Assembly (NCBI RefSeq): GCF_002929745.1
Contig: NZ_PJIQ01000016.1
Location: forward strand, 1 to 64,000
Direction: 5' to 3'
From: Arthrobacter sp. B1805
GTDB lineage: Bacteria > Actinomycetota > Actinomycetes > Actinomycetales > Micrococcaceae
DNA length: 64,000 bases
Position numbers and translations under genes: made by a program. This document shows positions 1 to 7,925 of the stretch, piece after piece. The notes beneath the pieces were generated by a model. That model was not told the origin of the DNA, ran no database searches, and worked only from the letters and a program-made list of their open reading frames with translations. Within the stretch, counting starts at the first letter, position 1. Every line of letters starts with the position of its first letter.

Positions 1-110
1 CCCGCCGGGGGCCGCAACAGGGCCGGGCCCGGGTCTTGGGGGTTTGGGGGCTTTTGGGCGGGGGGGCGGGGGGGGGGCCCCCCCCCCCCCCCCCCCCCCC
101 CGCCGAGGCG
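1..110. other. Homopolymer-rich contig-end sequence, probably artefactual
   Basis: The first 110 bases are almost only G and C runs. A G tract of about ten bases is followed directly by a C tract of more than twenty, and then the sequence switches abruptly to normal composition around 111. No gene or structured element is visible. Such G-run/C-run blocks usually arise from low-quality read ends or a foldback at an assembly edge. It is best treated as unreliable sequence. Confidence 0.6.
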
Positions 111-187
111 CCTTTTTTAGTCCAGTCAAGGGATTCTTTGATGCGACGCTAACCAGCGACACGCTGGAGGATTGACGGCCGTCGCTC

Positions 188-223
188 TGTAAAGCATGCT
201 TGACCTGTCAAGCATGCTTTACA
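188..223. promoter_or_regulatory. 17-bp perfect palindrome upstream of the XRE regulator (probable operator)
   Basis: Bases 188-204 (TGTAAAGCATGCTTGAC) and 207-223 are perfect reverse complements separated by CT. The palindrome ends 12 bases before the GTG start of the small HTH gene at 236. That spacing covers the likely promoter or 5' leader, so autoregulation by the downstream HTH dimer is the simplest reading. Each arm contains the self-complementary core GCATGC. A TTGACC-like -35 lies inside the dyad, but no convincing -10 can be assigned. Confidence 0.6.
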
Positions 224-235
224 TGAAGGGTTGGA

Positions 236-427
236 GTGCAGAACAGTATCCGGGATCTTCGCGCTGAGACGGGCATGTCGCAGCGGGAGCTGGCCGAGGC
301 CCTTGAGGTCTCGAGGCAGACCGTCAACTCGATAGAGACGGGCCGCTACGATCCATCCCTCCCCTTAGCTATCGCCATTGGCCGTTTCTTCCATCGTCCT
401 GTAGAGGAGATATTTCATGCAGACTGA
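236..427 (+). CDS. Small XRE-family HTH transcriptional regulator
   Basis: This 63-residue protein is a single helix-turn-helix domain. Residues 4-58 carry the Cro/CI-type pattern MSQRELAEALEVSRQTVNSIE followed by a conserved G-R-Y-x-P-S and a hydrophobic tail. It resembles the YozG-like minimal XRE regulators that usually sit upstream of a membrane protein. The start is GTG with GGG-rich leader sequence in front. It overlaps the next gene by 11 bases, so the two are translationally coupled. The 17-bp palindrome just upstream is the likely operator, implying self-regulation. The target beyond its own operon cannot be told from sequence. Confidence 0.85.
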   Translation: MQNSIRDLRAETGMSQRELAEALEVSRQTVNSIETGRYDPSLPLAIAIGRFFHRPVEEIFHAD

Positions 428-842
428 CACACGCTTTCCACGCAACGTGGTGGCCCTAGGAATCCTGGGCGTGATCCTCGCGCTGGTGACCGGTGCCGCC
501 GTCCTGCTCCGTGAACACGCCCCCGGGAACATGATGCCCGGGTTCCTCGTCGGACTCGGGATCGGTGTCGCCGGAGCCCTGGCCATGGCATGGAGGGTAC
601 TTCGCCGACCCGAGCGCGCCACGACGTTCGAACGCGCCTGGACGCGGACCGGCGACGAACGTGAGGACACCCTCCTGACCCGCGCATTAGCCGTTGTCGG
701 GCTGGGATCCCTTCCCCTGGTCGGAATCGCCACGCTAGCCATCGGGTTTGGAGCCGAGGCACCCATGGTCATGACATTGCTCATGGGCGCGTTGTTCGTC
801 ATCGGGGTCGCTTCGTTCGCGGTCCTCAACCACCGCAACTGA
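417..842 (+). CDS. Four-helix membrane protein of unknown function
   Basis: The 141-residue product has hydrophobic segments at about residues 9-31, 41-60, 89-110 and 115-136, separated by an Arg/Glu-rich loop at about 62-88. A ribosome-binding site GAGGAG lies about eight bases before the ATG. The start is inside the end of the XRE gene, so both are on one transcript. XRE plus small multi-pass membrane protein pairs (DUF2178/DUF3796-like) are common in Gram-positive bacteria, but I cannot assign a domain with certainty. No catalytic motif is visible. The function is unknown; it may be a small integral-membrane partner controlled by the regulator. Confidence 0.75.
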   Translation: MQTDTRFPRNVVALGILGVILALVTGAAVLLREHAPGNMMPGFLVGLGIGVAGALAMAWRVLRRPERATTFERAWTRTGDEREDTLLTRALAVVGLGSLPLVGIATLAIGFGAEAPMVMTLLMGALFVIGVASFAVLNHRN

Positions 843-998
843 GCACATCGGGTTCTCCCCCTACAGGCGCGAAGGGCTGGTGGCCTCGCTATCCGTAGTT
901 TGGTGGCTACACCCGGTTCAACGGCGGCCGGAATAGACGCCGAAGCTGAGCGCGAAGCAGCTGGCGCAGATGAAACCTGGAGGGTTTAGACCTTCCAG

Positions 999-1187
999 AT
1001 GCACCGGGAGAGTCCTACTCATGGGTTCCAGCAGGTGACTGTGGAAGTCTTTGATCGAGGACCAGAGGTTCCTTCCCGCTACCAACTGTCCGCTACGGCC
1101 CCCGACGGGGAAAGCTGCTCGAACAACTCTGGGAATGACCTGGAGGTTGTTCTAGGCACAGCTCACTCGTACCAACTCGACAAGTAG
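999..1187 (+). CDS. Possible small hypothetical protein
   Basis: A 62-residue reading frame ends at a TAG. It has an unusually natural-looking amino-acid mix for a random frame, for example VEVFDRGPEVPSRYQL and a C-terminal GNDLEVVLGTAHSYQLDK. Short actinobacterial proteins ending in a similar xxLEVxLGTxHWxxLDK pattern exist, but I cannot name the family. The codons before about residue 12 look poor and there is no clear ribosome-binding site. It may therefore be a truncated or decaying gene. It lies next to a pseudogene, in a region that seems to be losing genes. Confidence 0.3.
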   Translation: MHRESPTHGFQQVTVEVFDRGPEVPSRYQLSATAPDGESCSNNSGNDLEVVLGTAHSYQLDK

Positions 1188-1227
1188 CGACCCATGTGAA
1201 AGGTGCCCTCCAATGCTTGCAGTCGAC

Positions 1228-1938
1228 TTAGCCAACTGGGGTGATGAGCTGGGGCCCGTTGTTGCGTACTGATCCGACGTCTTTCCCGACGATTCGCGGG
1301 ACAAGGTTGGGTTCGGGGATGGTGTCGATGAAGTGCTGGACCCGGTCCGCTCGGTCATAGTCGGGTCCAGCCACTGATCCTGCAGGTCCTCCGGAATGAT
1401 GGCCGGCATCCGATCATGAATGTGCCCGAGGGCGTCGTGCGCGGCCCGGGTGAGGATCGTCGCCGTCATGAGCCACTTGTCGTCGGCGTCCTCGGCTTTT
1501 GTGGGGTCGGGCCAGAATTTGTACAGGCCGGCGAAGCCCAGCAGGCGGTCCTCGTCCTCCCCGTGGACGTAGTGCGGGGTCTTCGTCCCGTCCTCGTTCT
1601 TCTGCCACTCGAAGCAGCCGTCAGCTGGTATCAGGGCGCGTCGTTTGGCGGCCGCCGTGCGGAGAGACGGCTTCTCCGCGACCGTCTCGCTGCGGGCATT
1701 GATCATCCTGGCACCGGCGGCCTTCGGGTCCTTGGACTAGACGGGGACGAGTTCCCAGCGCGCTATTTCGAGGCGGCGCACCAGTGTCCCCTCGCGCAGC
1801 TGCTCGGACACGAACGGGATCCCCTACATTGGAGCCACGTTCCACGACGGTTTCAGCTCGTCCTGGAACGTCTCGTCGACGCTGAACGCATCCCCGGATA
1901 GCTGCCTTGTTCCCGGCGATTATGAAGCGTCCACACAT
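1228..1938 (-). pseudogene. SRAP/YedK (HMCES-like) gene, disrupted
   Basis: The SOS response-associated peptidase family crosslinks to abasic sites in single-stranded DNA through Cys2. Here the MCGRF N-terminus with Cys2 is intact at 1938. A one-base shift near 1893 moves the frame, and in-frame TAG codons follow at 1824-1826 and 1737-1739. The central block from MINARSETVAEKP to PEDLQDQWLDPTMTER (1706 to about 1350) is well conserved, including the family's ALIPADG and HIHDRMP signatures. A second frameshift near 1343 moves the C-terminal part, readable as IDTIPEPNLVPRIVGKDVG and RNNGPQLITPVG, to a TAA at 1228. Two shifts plus two stops make it a genuine pseudogene rather than one sequencing error. 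Confidence 0.88.
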
Positions 1939-2274
1939 GTGCTTCATCCTCGCTTGTCCGCGGGCCAGAGGAACGTCCTGGGCGCATCCATACACTTGGG
2001 GCATGGCTGGCGATAGTCCCTGGATAGATCTCGTGGCACTAGTTGTGTCTACAGCAGCCGAGCGACACTCGGGTTTCGTCGCGAATCGGCAACAGGTTCG
2101 TATCGATCGGGTTTCAGTCCCGGCGTGAATGCTCATTCGTCAGGATCGGCCCATGGCGCTATGCCAAGCTGAACCAGACCCGTGTCAGCTCCCACCAGCA
2201 GTCGGCGTCGTTAGGTCGCACAGATTCCAGTCAACGAACCGCGCACACACGCGCCCAGTGGAAAGGGGCCCGGC
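1939..2274. other. Gene-free stretch
   Basis: About 335 bases separate the start of the SRAP pseudogene from the GerMN gene. Short open frames run through it, but none has a family-like sequence or a ribosome-binding site. A T-loop-like GGTTCGTATC near 2095 has no surrounding tRNA cloverleaf. Its last bases carry the AAAGGGG ribosome-binding site of the next gene. The promoter for that gene is presumably here but is not recognisable. Confidence 0.4.
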
Positions 2275-3273
2275 ATGAGCGAGCAGGACCCCCTGCGGAA
2301 GAACCGGTTGGGGCTGCGCACCATGCTGCTGGTGTCCGGGGGTGTGCTCGTCGCCAGTAGCGTCTTCCTCCTGCCGAACGTCGGCCTGGTGCAGGGCACT
2401 GCACCGACGACCGCCCTCCCGGATCCACCCATGACGTCCGCGACTCCGGGGCGCACTGCCGCTCCGTCGGCGGACGCTTCACCGAACGGCAAGGAAACCG
2501 GCACCGGTTCCAGCAGCGCGGCACAGCCGCTTCTTCCGGTCTACTGGCTCGGGGGCGTCGACGGCCAGGACAGGTTGTTCCGCGAGTTCCTTCGCGCACC
2601 TACCGGGTCCGTGGGCGATCCGATCGCCGACGCGGTACGGCTCATGGCCTCGAGCGAGCCCCTCGACCCCGACTACCACTCGCCGTGGCGAGCCGCGTCG
2701 AGCGTCAGCTCCTCCATCAGCACGAAGAACGTCATCACCCTCGACATCTCCTCCGACGCCTTCGATGCGAGCCTCACGCCGGACGAAGCCCGCCTCGCCC
2801 TGCAGCAACTCGTCCACACCGCGACTGCTGCCGCCGCGAGTGCAGCCCTCATCGCCGGTGGGGAGTCGAGTTCCGTCGTCGTCCTCGTCGACGGAGCCGC
2901 AGGCTACCGGGCTTTCGACGCCATCGATCTCGACGGCGAACTGACCCGGGACGCCTCCACGCTCGCCCCGGTCTGGATCATCGATCCGCAGGAAGGCGTG
3001 GGCTCCGACGGCAGCCTCACCATCCATGGCCTGGGGCCCGCCTCGGAGGAGTCGCTGAACTGGCGTGTGGATCGCCTGGCCGACTCGACGTACAAGGCTG
3101 GAACAGGTGGAACCGATCTCTTCCGCGATGGCAGGGTCGACATCGTGCCCGAAGAAGGAGCACCCGGCGCCTACTCCTTCTCCGTGACACTCCCGCCCGG
3201 ACGGTACGAGATCTCCGTGGCGGTTCCAACTGACGGCGAAGCGGCCGACACGAAGAACGTCCTCGTCCGGTAG
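2275..3273 (+). CDS. GerMN-domain protein with C-terminal Gmad2-like domain, membrane-anchored
   Basis: The 332-residue protein starts with a short basic stretch and a hydrophobic anchor (about residues 14-35). A Pro/Thr/Ser/Ala-rich linker (about 40-85) follows. A GerMN domain (about 88-215) includes PVYWLGG at the front and a beta-strand/helix pattern around NVITLDISSDAF...LALQQLVHT. The last 90 residues look like the immunoglobulin-like Gmad2 domain often fused to GerMN. GerMN was named from spore germination proteins but is widespread in non-sporulating actinobacteria as an extracytoplasmic module. The protein is probably membrane-tethered with both domains outside. Its role is unknown. 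It converges with rsmE, with 26 bases between stops. Confidence 0.82.
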   Translation: MSEQDPLRKNRLGLRTMLLVSGGVLVASSVFLLPNVGLVQGTAPTTALPDPPMTSATPGRTAAPSADASPNGKETGTGSSSAAQPLLPVYWLGGVDGQDRLFREFLRAPTGSVGDPIADAVRLMASSEPLDPDYHSPWRAASSVSSSISTKNVITLDISSDAFDASLTPDEARLALQQLVHTATAAAASAALIAGGESSSVVVLVDGAAGYRAFDAIDLDGELTRDASTLAPVWIIDPQEGVGSDGSLTIHGLGPASEESLNWRVDRLADSTYKAGTGGTDLFRDGRVDIVPEEGAPGAYSFSVTLPPGRYEISVAVPTDGEAADTKNVLVR

Positions 3274-3299
3274 ATAGGGCGTCCGTCGCGCCTGTCGGG

Positions 3300-4067
3300 C
3301 TACCAGCGCCCGAGAAGGTGATTCAGGAGCACGAGGGCCGCCGGTCCCGCCGAGGAGGACCGGAGCACGTGCGGGCCCAGCCGGGCCGGCAGCGCTCCGA
3401 CCGCACCCAGCTTGGCGAGTTCGGCGTCGCTGATGCCGCCCTCGGGTCCCACCACCACAGCCGTCGACGACGGCGCGTCCAGGGCTCCGCTCGCCTCCAG
3501 CGCGGCAAACCGTTGGGCCAGGGTCTCCCCGGCATCCTCGTGCAGGATGACCATCTGGTCCACGGCCTTCGACCACGCGGCGAGCCGTGTCGTATCCATG
3601 ACGCCATTCACCTCGGGGACGAACGAACGCCGGGACTGTTTCGCGGCGGCACCGACGAGGGAGACCCACTTCTGCCGGCCCTTGTCCGCCTTGTCCCCGC
3701 GCCAGCGGACGATACTGCGCTCTGCGTGCCACGGAACCACGGCGTCGACGCCCAGCTCGGTGGCGGACTCGACGGCCTGCTCGTCCCGACCGCCCTTCGC
3801 AAGGGCCTGAACCAGCACGAGCCGGTGCCGCGGCGCCGGGTCCTGCCCGACCGTCTCGACCTCGAGCTCGACACTCCCCGTGCCGACCGCCGTGATGACG
3901 CCGCCGATACGGTAGCCCGAACCGTCCGAGACGTCGATGCGCTCTCCGGGAGCGAGCCTACGGACGACGGCGGCGTGACGCCCCTCGTCACCGCCGAGAA
4001 GGAACGCGCTGCCGGGTGCAGCACCACGCACGGCCTCGACCGGCCCGAAGAAGAGGGGACGCGTCAC
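3300..4067 (-). CDS. rsmE: 16S rRNA (uracil-1498-N3)-methyltransferase
   Basis: The 255-residue SPOUT-class enzyme methylates N3 of U1498 in 16S rRNA using S-adenosylmethionine. The N-terminal PUA-like part contains HAAVVRRLAPGERIDVSDG. The C-terminal trefoil-knot half contains the RsmE signature VVVGPEGGISDAEL (about residues 207-220) and LRSSSAGPAALVLLNHLL near the end, matching the conserved R-x-E-TA region with some substitution. The start is GTG, two bases after the dnaJ stop, so it is the last gene of hrcA-dnaJ-rsmE. This position is common in actinobacteria and places it under HrcA control. Confidence 0.94.
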   Translation of the reverse strand: MTRPLFFGPVEAVRGAAPGSAFLLGGDEGRHAAVVRRLAPGERIDVSDGSGYRIGGVITAVGTGSVELEVETVGQDPAPRHRLVLVQALAKGGRDEQAVESATELGVDAVVPWHAERSIVRWRGDKADKGRQKWVSLVGAAAKQSRRSFVPEVNGVMDTTRLAAWSKAVDQMVILHEDAGETLAQRFAALEASGALDAPSSTAVVVGPEGGISDAELAKLGAVGALPARLGPHVLRSSSAGPAALVLLNHLLGRW

Positions 4068-4069
4068 GG

Positions 4070-5200
4070 TCAGCGGTTCCCCAGGCGCTCCCGCAGCCGG
4101 GCGAACACTCCGGAGCCGCTGCTGTCGAGCTGGCCGTCCGTGTACTCCTCGTTGCGCAGTTCCGCCAGTTTGCGCAGGAGTTCCTCCTGCTGGTGGTCCA
4201 GGTTCCGTGGCGTCTCGACGTTCAGGTGGACACGCAGGTCTCCCCTGCCCTGGTTCCTCAGGTGCGTGACGCCCAACCCGCGCAGCGTCAGGATCTCGCC
4301 GGACTGGGTGCCCGGCTTGATCATCAGTTCCTGATCGCCGTCGAAGGTGTCGAGGTGCACGCTGGTGCCGAGAGCAGCCGCCGTCATCGGAATGCTCAGA
4401 GTCACGTGCAGGTCGTCGCCGTCGCGCAGGTAGGTCGAATCCGTGTTGACGCGGATCTCCACGTAGAGATCACCCTGCGGGCCACCCGCGATGCCGGCCT
4501 CGCCCTGGCCCGCCAGCTGGATCCGGGTGCCTGTGCTGACACCGGCGGGCACCTTGATCGTCAGCGTGCGGCGAGCACGGACGCGTCCTTCACCGCTGCA
4601 CTCGTGGCAGGGGTTGGGGATGACGGTGCCGTAGCCCTGGCACGTGCCGCAGGGCGCGCTCGTCATGACCTGGCCGAGGATCGAGCGCACGGCGCGCTGC
4701 ACCTGACCGGAGCCGCCGCAGATGTCACAGGTGCGAGGCGAGGTTCCCGGTTGGCAGCAGCTGCCGTCACACGTGGGGCACACCTCGGCGGTGTCCACCT
4801 CGATCTTCTTGTTGGTACCGAAGACCGCGTCCCGCAGGTCGATCCTCACGTTGATGAGCGCGTCCTGGCCGCGGCGTGTGCGCGAGGGCGCGCCCGCCTG
4901 CTGTCCGCCGCCGCCGAAGAACGTCTCGAAGATGTCCTGGAAGGCGAATCCCGACCCCGAGTACCCCGAACCGTAGCCGTTGTCGGTCCCGTTCTCGTTG
5001 CCCGTCGTGTCGTATACCCGCCGCTTCTGCGGATCCGACAACACCTCGTAGGCACGCGTGACGAGCTTGAACTCCTCGGCTGCGTTCTCACCCGGGTTCA
5101 CGTCCGGGTGAAGTTTCCGGGCAAGCTTGCGGTATGCCTTCTTGATCTCCTCCCCGGTAGCGCCCTGTTCCACACCGAGGACCTCATAGTGGTTACTCAC
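4070..5200 (-). CDS. dnaJ: Chaperone protein DnaJ (DnaJ2 type)
   Basis: The 376-residue type I J-protein delivers unfolded clients to DnaK and stimulates its ATPase. The J domain (residues 1-66) has HPD at 31-33. A short Gly/Phe-rich segment (about 72-100) follows. The zinc-finger region (141-207) has four Cys-x-x-Cys motifs, and the first, CPTCDGSC, replaces the usual last Gly with Cys. The C-terminal substrate-binding domain follows. The GTG start encodes [10 protein letters not shown]. It lies 110 bases downstream of hrcA and two bases before rsmE. dnaK and grpE are not in this window, so this is the second, HrcA-linked DnaJ of actinobacteria. Confidence 0.96.
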   Translation of the reverse strand: MSNHYEVLGVEQGATGEEIKKAYRKLARKLHPDVNPGENAAEEFKLVTRAYEVLSDPQKRRVYDTTGNENGTDNGYGSGYSGSGFAFQDIFETFFGGGGQQAGAPSRTRRGQDALINVRIDLRDAVFGTNKKIEVDTAEVCPTCDGSCCQPGTSPRTCDICGGSGQVQRAVRSILGQVMTSAPCGTCQGYGTVIPNPCHECSGEGRVRARRTLTIKVPAGVSTGTRIQLAGQGEAGIAGGPQGDLYVEIRVNTDSTYLRDGDDLHVTLSIPMTAAALGTSVHLDTFDGDQELMIKPGTQSGEILTLRGLGVTHLRNQGRGDLRVHLNVETPRNLDHQQEELLRKLAELRNEEYTDGQLDSSGSGVFARLRERLGNR

Positions 5201-5310
5201 TCGTGCACTTCACTTCCTGTCGAAATCTACTGTCGTCTGCGAAATCTGCTGTCGTCCGGCCGCCGGACCCTGCGGGCGGAGACGCCTGGGCGGCCTTCGA
5301 GCGCCGTGGA

Positions 5311-6324
5311 CTACTCCTCGAGGACCCTCGAGAGATAACGGGCGACCGCACGCACGGCGGCCATCGTCGTCGGATAGTCCATGCGCGTGGGGCCGAGGAT
5401 GCCGAGCTTCGCGCCCGCATCCGGGCCGTAGCCCGTCGCGACCACGGACGCTTCGGACAGTCCGCCGTAGGGGTTCTCGCTGCCGATCCTCACCGAGATA
5501 CCGCGAGCGTCGTACTCCATCTCGGACAGGAGCCGCAGCATGACGACCTGCTCCTCGAGGGCCTCGAGGATAGGCCCGATGCTCAGTGGGAAATCACCCG
5601 TGGATCTCGCCAGGTTCGCTGTCCCTGCCAGCAGGATCCGGTCGTCGCGTCCGAGCCCGGCGAGCTGCTCCAGCGCCTTCACGATCGTACCCCCGTGCGT
5701 CCTGAGAGGCGGCGGCAGCTGCGAGGTGACGATACCGAGCTCCCCGGGGAGCGCCGTGAGTTTCACGCCGGACACTGCCGAGAGGATCCGCTGCTTGAGC
5801 TCCGCGAGCTCGGCCTCGTGGATTTCCGAAGGAGTGCGGACGATCCGCTGCTGCACGGTGCCATTGGTCGCGATCAGGACCACGAGGACCTGCTGCGGTG
5901 CGAGCAGCACGCATTCGATATGGCGGACGGACGCCCCACCCACACGGGGGAACTGCACGACTGCCACCTGGTTGGTCAGCTGCGCAAGCAGGCGCACGGT
6001 CCGGTCCATGACGTCGTCGAGGTCCTCTGCACCCTCGAGCAGTGTCTGGATGGCCTTCTTCTCGGGCGCCGACAGCGGCTTGACCTCGGAGATACGGTCC
6101 ACGAACAGCCTGTACCCCTTGTCCGTCGGGATACGGCCGGAGCTCGTGTGGGGGGCCGCGATCAGACCCTCCTCCTCGAGGACCGCCATGTCGTTCCGGA
6201 TGGTCGCGGAGGAGACTCCGAGCTGGTGGCGGTCGACCAGCGCCTTCGAACCGACGGGCTCCCGCGAATGGACGTAGTCCTCGACGATGGCCCGGAGCAC
6301 CTCCAAGCGTCGCGGTTCACTCAC
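5311..6324 (-). CDS. hrcA: Heat-inducible transcription repressor HrcA
   Basis: HrcA represses heat-shock genes by binding CIRCE operators and depends on GroEL for activity. The 337-residue protein has an N-terminal winged helix (about 1-75, with EPVGSKALVDRHQLGVSSAT), a dimerisation region, and the inserted and C-terminal domains ending in KLGILGPTRMDYPTTMAAVR, the family's hallmark. The GTG start is preceded by GGAGG about ten bases upstream. A CIRCE element lies 64 bases before the start, so the gene is autoregulated together with dnaJ and rsmE. Confidence 0.96.
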   Translation of the reverse strand: MSEPRRLEVLRAIVEDYVHSREPVGSKALVDRHQLGVSSATIRNDMAVLEEEGLIAAPHTSSGRIPTDKGYRLFVDRISEVKPLSAPEKKAIQTLLEGAEDLDDVMDRTVRLLAQLTNQVAVVQFPRVGGASVRHIECVLLAPQQVLVVLIATNGTVQQRIVRTPSEIHEAELAELKQRILSAVSGVKLTALPGELGIVTSQLPPPLRTHGGTIVKALEQLAGLGRDDRILLAGTANLARSTGDFPLSIGPILEALEEQVVMLRLLSEMEYDARGISVRIGSENPYGGLSEASVVATGYGPDAGAKLGILGPTRMDYPTTMAAVRAVARYLSRVLEE

Positions 6325-6387
6325 TCCTGTGTCACCTCCGGTCTGTCCTGTCTTTCACGAGCATGCGTGGCGGGCGGTTCCGAGCGA

Positions 6388-6414
6388 TTAGCACTCGACA
6401 CACCCAAGTGCCAA
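6388..6414. promoter_or_regulatory. CIRCE element (HrcA operator)
   Basis: The sequence reads TTAGCACTC, nine bases, then AAGTGCCAA. The left arm matches the CIRCE consensus exactly. The right arm matches the consensus GAGTGCTAA at seven of nine positions. It lies 64 bases upstream of hrcA and about 86 bases upstream of the divergent DUF3097 gene. It is therefore placed to control hrcA-dnaJ-rsmE and could touch the divergent promoter too. Confidence 0.88.
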
Positions 6415-6500
6415 GTCTAGTACGTCCGGGGCGATTGTTAGCATTGGGAAACCCGGGTGCGGCAGACCGCCGAGGCCCCTGGTGGAAGGACGGCTCGGGG

Positions 6501-7352
6501 ATGGAACACGGCTGGGGAGCACAGGACATCTCGGCACCGAAGCGGGTCGATCTGCCCGATGTGCCGGTCGAGAAGGACATGGTCCTCGAGGACGTGCAGA
6601 GCGGTTTCGTCGGCGCTGTCGTCCGCGTCGAGAAGTCCGGCGGACTGCACGTCATGGTGCTGGAGGACCGGCGCGGAAAGCAGCGGACCTTCAGGCTCGG
6701 TCATGGGTTCCTCCTCGACGGCCAGCCCGTCCACGTCGTGGCACCCATCCTTCGCACCGCGACGACTCCCAGCCGTACGGCGTCGGGCTCCGTCCGGGTC
6801 GAGGGAGTGCGGGCAAGGACGGCGAGGGCCAGCAGGATCTGGGTCGAAGGGCAGCACGATGCCGAGCTCGTCGAGAAGGTGTGGGGCGACGACCTGAGGC
6901 TGGAGGGAATCGTCGTCGAACCGCTTCACGGCATCGACGACCTCGCGGGTGCCATCCGCGCTTTCGATCCGGGACCGCAGCGACGACTCGGCGTGCTCGT
7001 CGACCACCTGCTGCCGGGAACCAAGGAGGCGCGCATCGTGCGGCAGGCCATGACCGTGCCGGGAGCGCATCACCACGTTCTGATCGTCGGGCATCCCTAC
7101 GTCGACGTCTGGCAGGCCGTGAAGCCGGCTGCACTCGGGCTCGGGGCATGGCCGGTCGTGCCACGCCACCAGGACTGGAAGACAGGCATCCTCGCCGGAC
7201 TCGGCTGGCCACACCAGGACAAAGCGGCTATCGCCCACGGCTGGAAGCGGATTCTCGCCGGCGTCACCACGTACGCCGATCTCGAACCCTCACTCCTGGG
7301 GCGGGTCGAGGAGGTCATCGATTTCCTGACCGCACCCGCGGGCCCACGATGA
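6501..7352 (+). CDS. DUF3097 family protein
   Basis: The 283-residue protein matches the actinobacterial DUF3097 family. Supporting stretches are VVRVEKSGGLHVMVLEDRRGK, VEGQHDAELVEKVWGDDLR (a Toprim-like segment), GVLVDHLLPGTKEAR and HVLIVGHPYVDVWQAVKP. The acidic residues in VEGQHDAELVEK and the VDHLLPGTKE block recall a Toprim nucleic-acid fold, but no biochemical role is established to my knowledge. I chose the ATG at 6501, preceded by GGAAGGA, over an in-frame start 46 codons upstream, because family members begin close to the D/E-rich PEVPVEK region. It is divergent from hrcA. Confidence 0.85.
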   Translation: MEHGWGAQDISAPKRVDLPDVPVEKDMVLEDVQSGFVGAVVRVEKSGGLHVMVLEDRRGKQRTFRLGHGFLLDGQPVHVVAPILRTATTPSRTASGSVRVEGVRARTARASRIWVEGQHDAELVEKVWGDDLRLEGIVVEPLHGIDDLAGAIRAFDPGPQRRLGVLVDHLLPGTKEARIVRQAMTVPGAHHHVLIVGHPYVDVWQAVKPAALGLGAWPVVPRHQDWKTGILAGLGWPHQDKAAIAHGWKRILAGVTTYADLEPSLLGRVEEVIDFLTAPAGPR

Positions 7353-7429
7353 GCCGGCTAACACAGGCAACCACGTATCCTTAAAACACAGTCCGCGGGA
7401 AGTTCTCGCCACTCAGCAAAGGAATCACG

Positions 7430-7846
7430 TTGTCCAATACCGCTGACCACCAGCACAACGGACGGGCCGAAGCCCAACCGGCGTTCGAAGGCACGCCGGC
7501 GAATGCGCTACCGCTGACGGCATCCGAGGACCGCCAGTTCGCAACATTGGCACACTTCGGCGGGATTCTGGGGTTCATCCCCTCCCTGCTGATCTTCCTC
7601 ATCTTCAAGGACAGGGGCCCCTTCACTGCGCAGGAATCCAAGGAGGCGTTGAATTTCACGCTTCCTCCGACGCTCCTCGCCCTGGTCGCCTGGCTCCTCT
7701 CGCTCGTGCCAGAGATCGGCGGATTCTTCGCCGTGGTGAACGCCCTGATCTGGGTCACAATCACGATCTTCTCGGTGAACGCCGGCATCCAGGTCAATCG
7801 CGGGAAGCCGTACCGTTACGCCTTCAACCTCCGCTTCCTCCGCTAG
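7430..7846 (+). CDS. DUF4870 domain membrane protein
   Basis: The 138-residue protein has a hydrophilic N-terminus (1-30) and then the DUF4870 pattern: EDRQFATLAHFGGILGFIPSLLIFLIFKDRGPFTAQESKEALNF, which contains the conserved Ala-x-x-Ser-Lys-Glu-Ala-Leu-Asn element between membrane segments. Three or four membrane helices are predicted at about 40-60, 78-96 and 100-122. The function is unknown, though the family is widespread (YtzJ/Tic20-like). The start is TTG, with AAAGGA seven bases upstream. It lies 77 bases after the DUF3097 gene and may be cotranscribed with it. Confidence 0.85.
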   Translation: MSNTADHQHNGRAEAQPAFEGTPANALPLTASEDRQFATLAHFGGILGFIPSLLIFLIFKDRGPFTAQESKEALNFTLPPTLLALVAWLLSLVPEIGGFFAVVNALIWVTITIFSVNAGIQVNRGKPYRYAFNLRFLR

Positions 7847-7925
7847 CACGCGACGGCCGGGCCGCGCCCGCCCTCGTCGGAAGGGCCGAGGTCGCGTCCA
7901 ACCCGACGTGCCGGCGGCGCCTCGC

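Noticed and set aside
900-998. Possible remnant of a serine recombinase or transposase (words such as KLSAKQLAQM)
   Set aside because: Only one short phrase resembles resolvase C-termini, in a shifted frame, with no other domain parts or terminal inverted repeats.
2075-2120. T-loop-like GGTTCGTATC suggesting a tRNA fragment or att site
   Set aside because: No acceptor stem, anticodon arm or CCA-compatible end could be folded around it.
2479-3732. 417-residue minus-strand frame across the GerMN gene and rsmE
   Set aside because: It covers two well-supported genes in the wrong frame and is Gly/Arg-rich with no recognisable motifs.
6363-6500. Extended N-terminus (46 codons) for the DUF3097 gene
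   Set aside because: The added residues would cover the CIRCE element and promoter region, and family members begin at the later ATG, which has its own ribosome-binding site.
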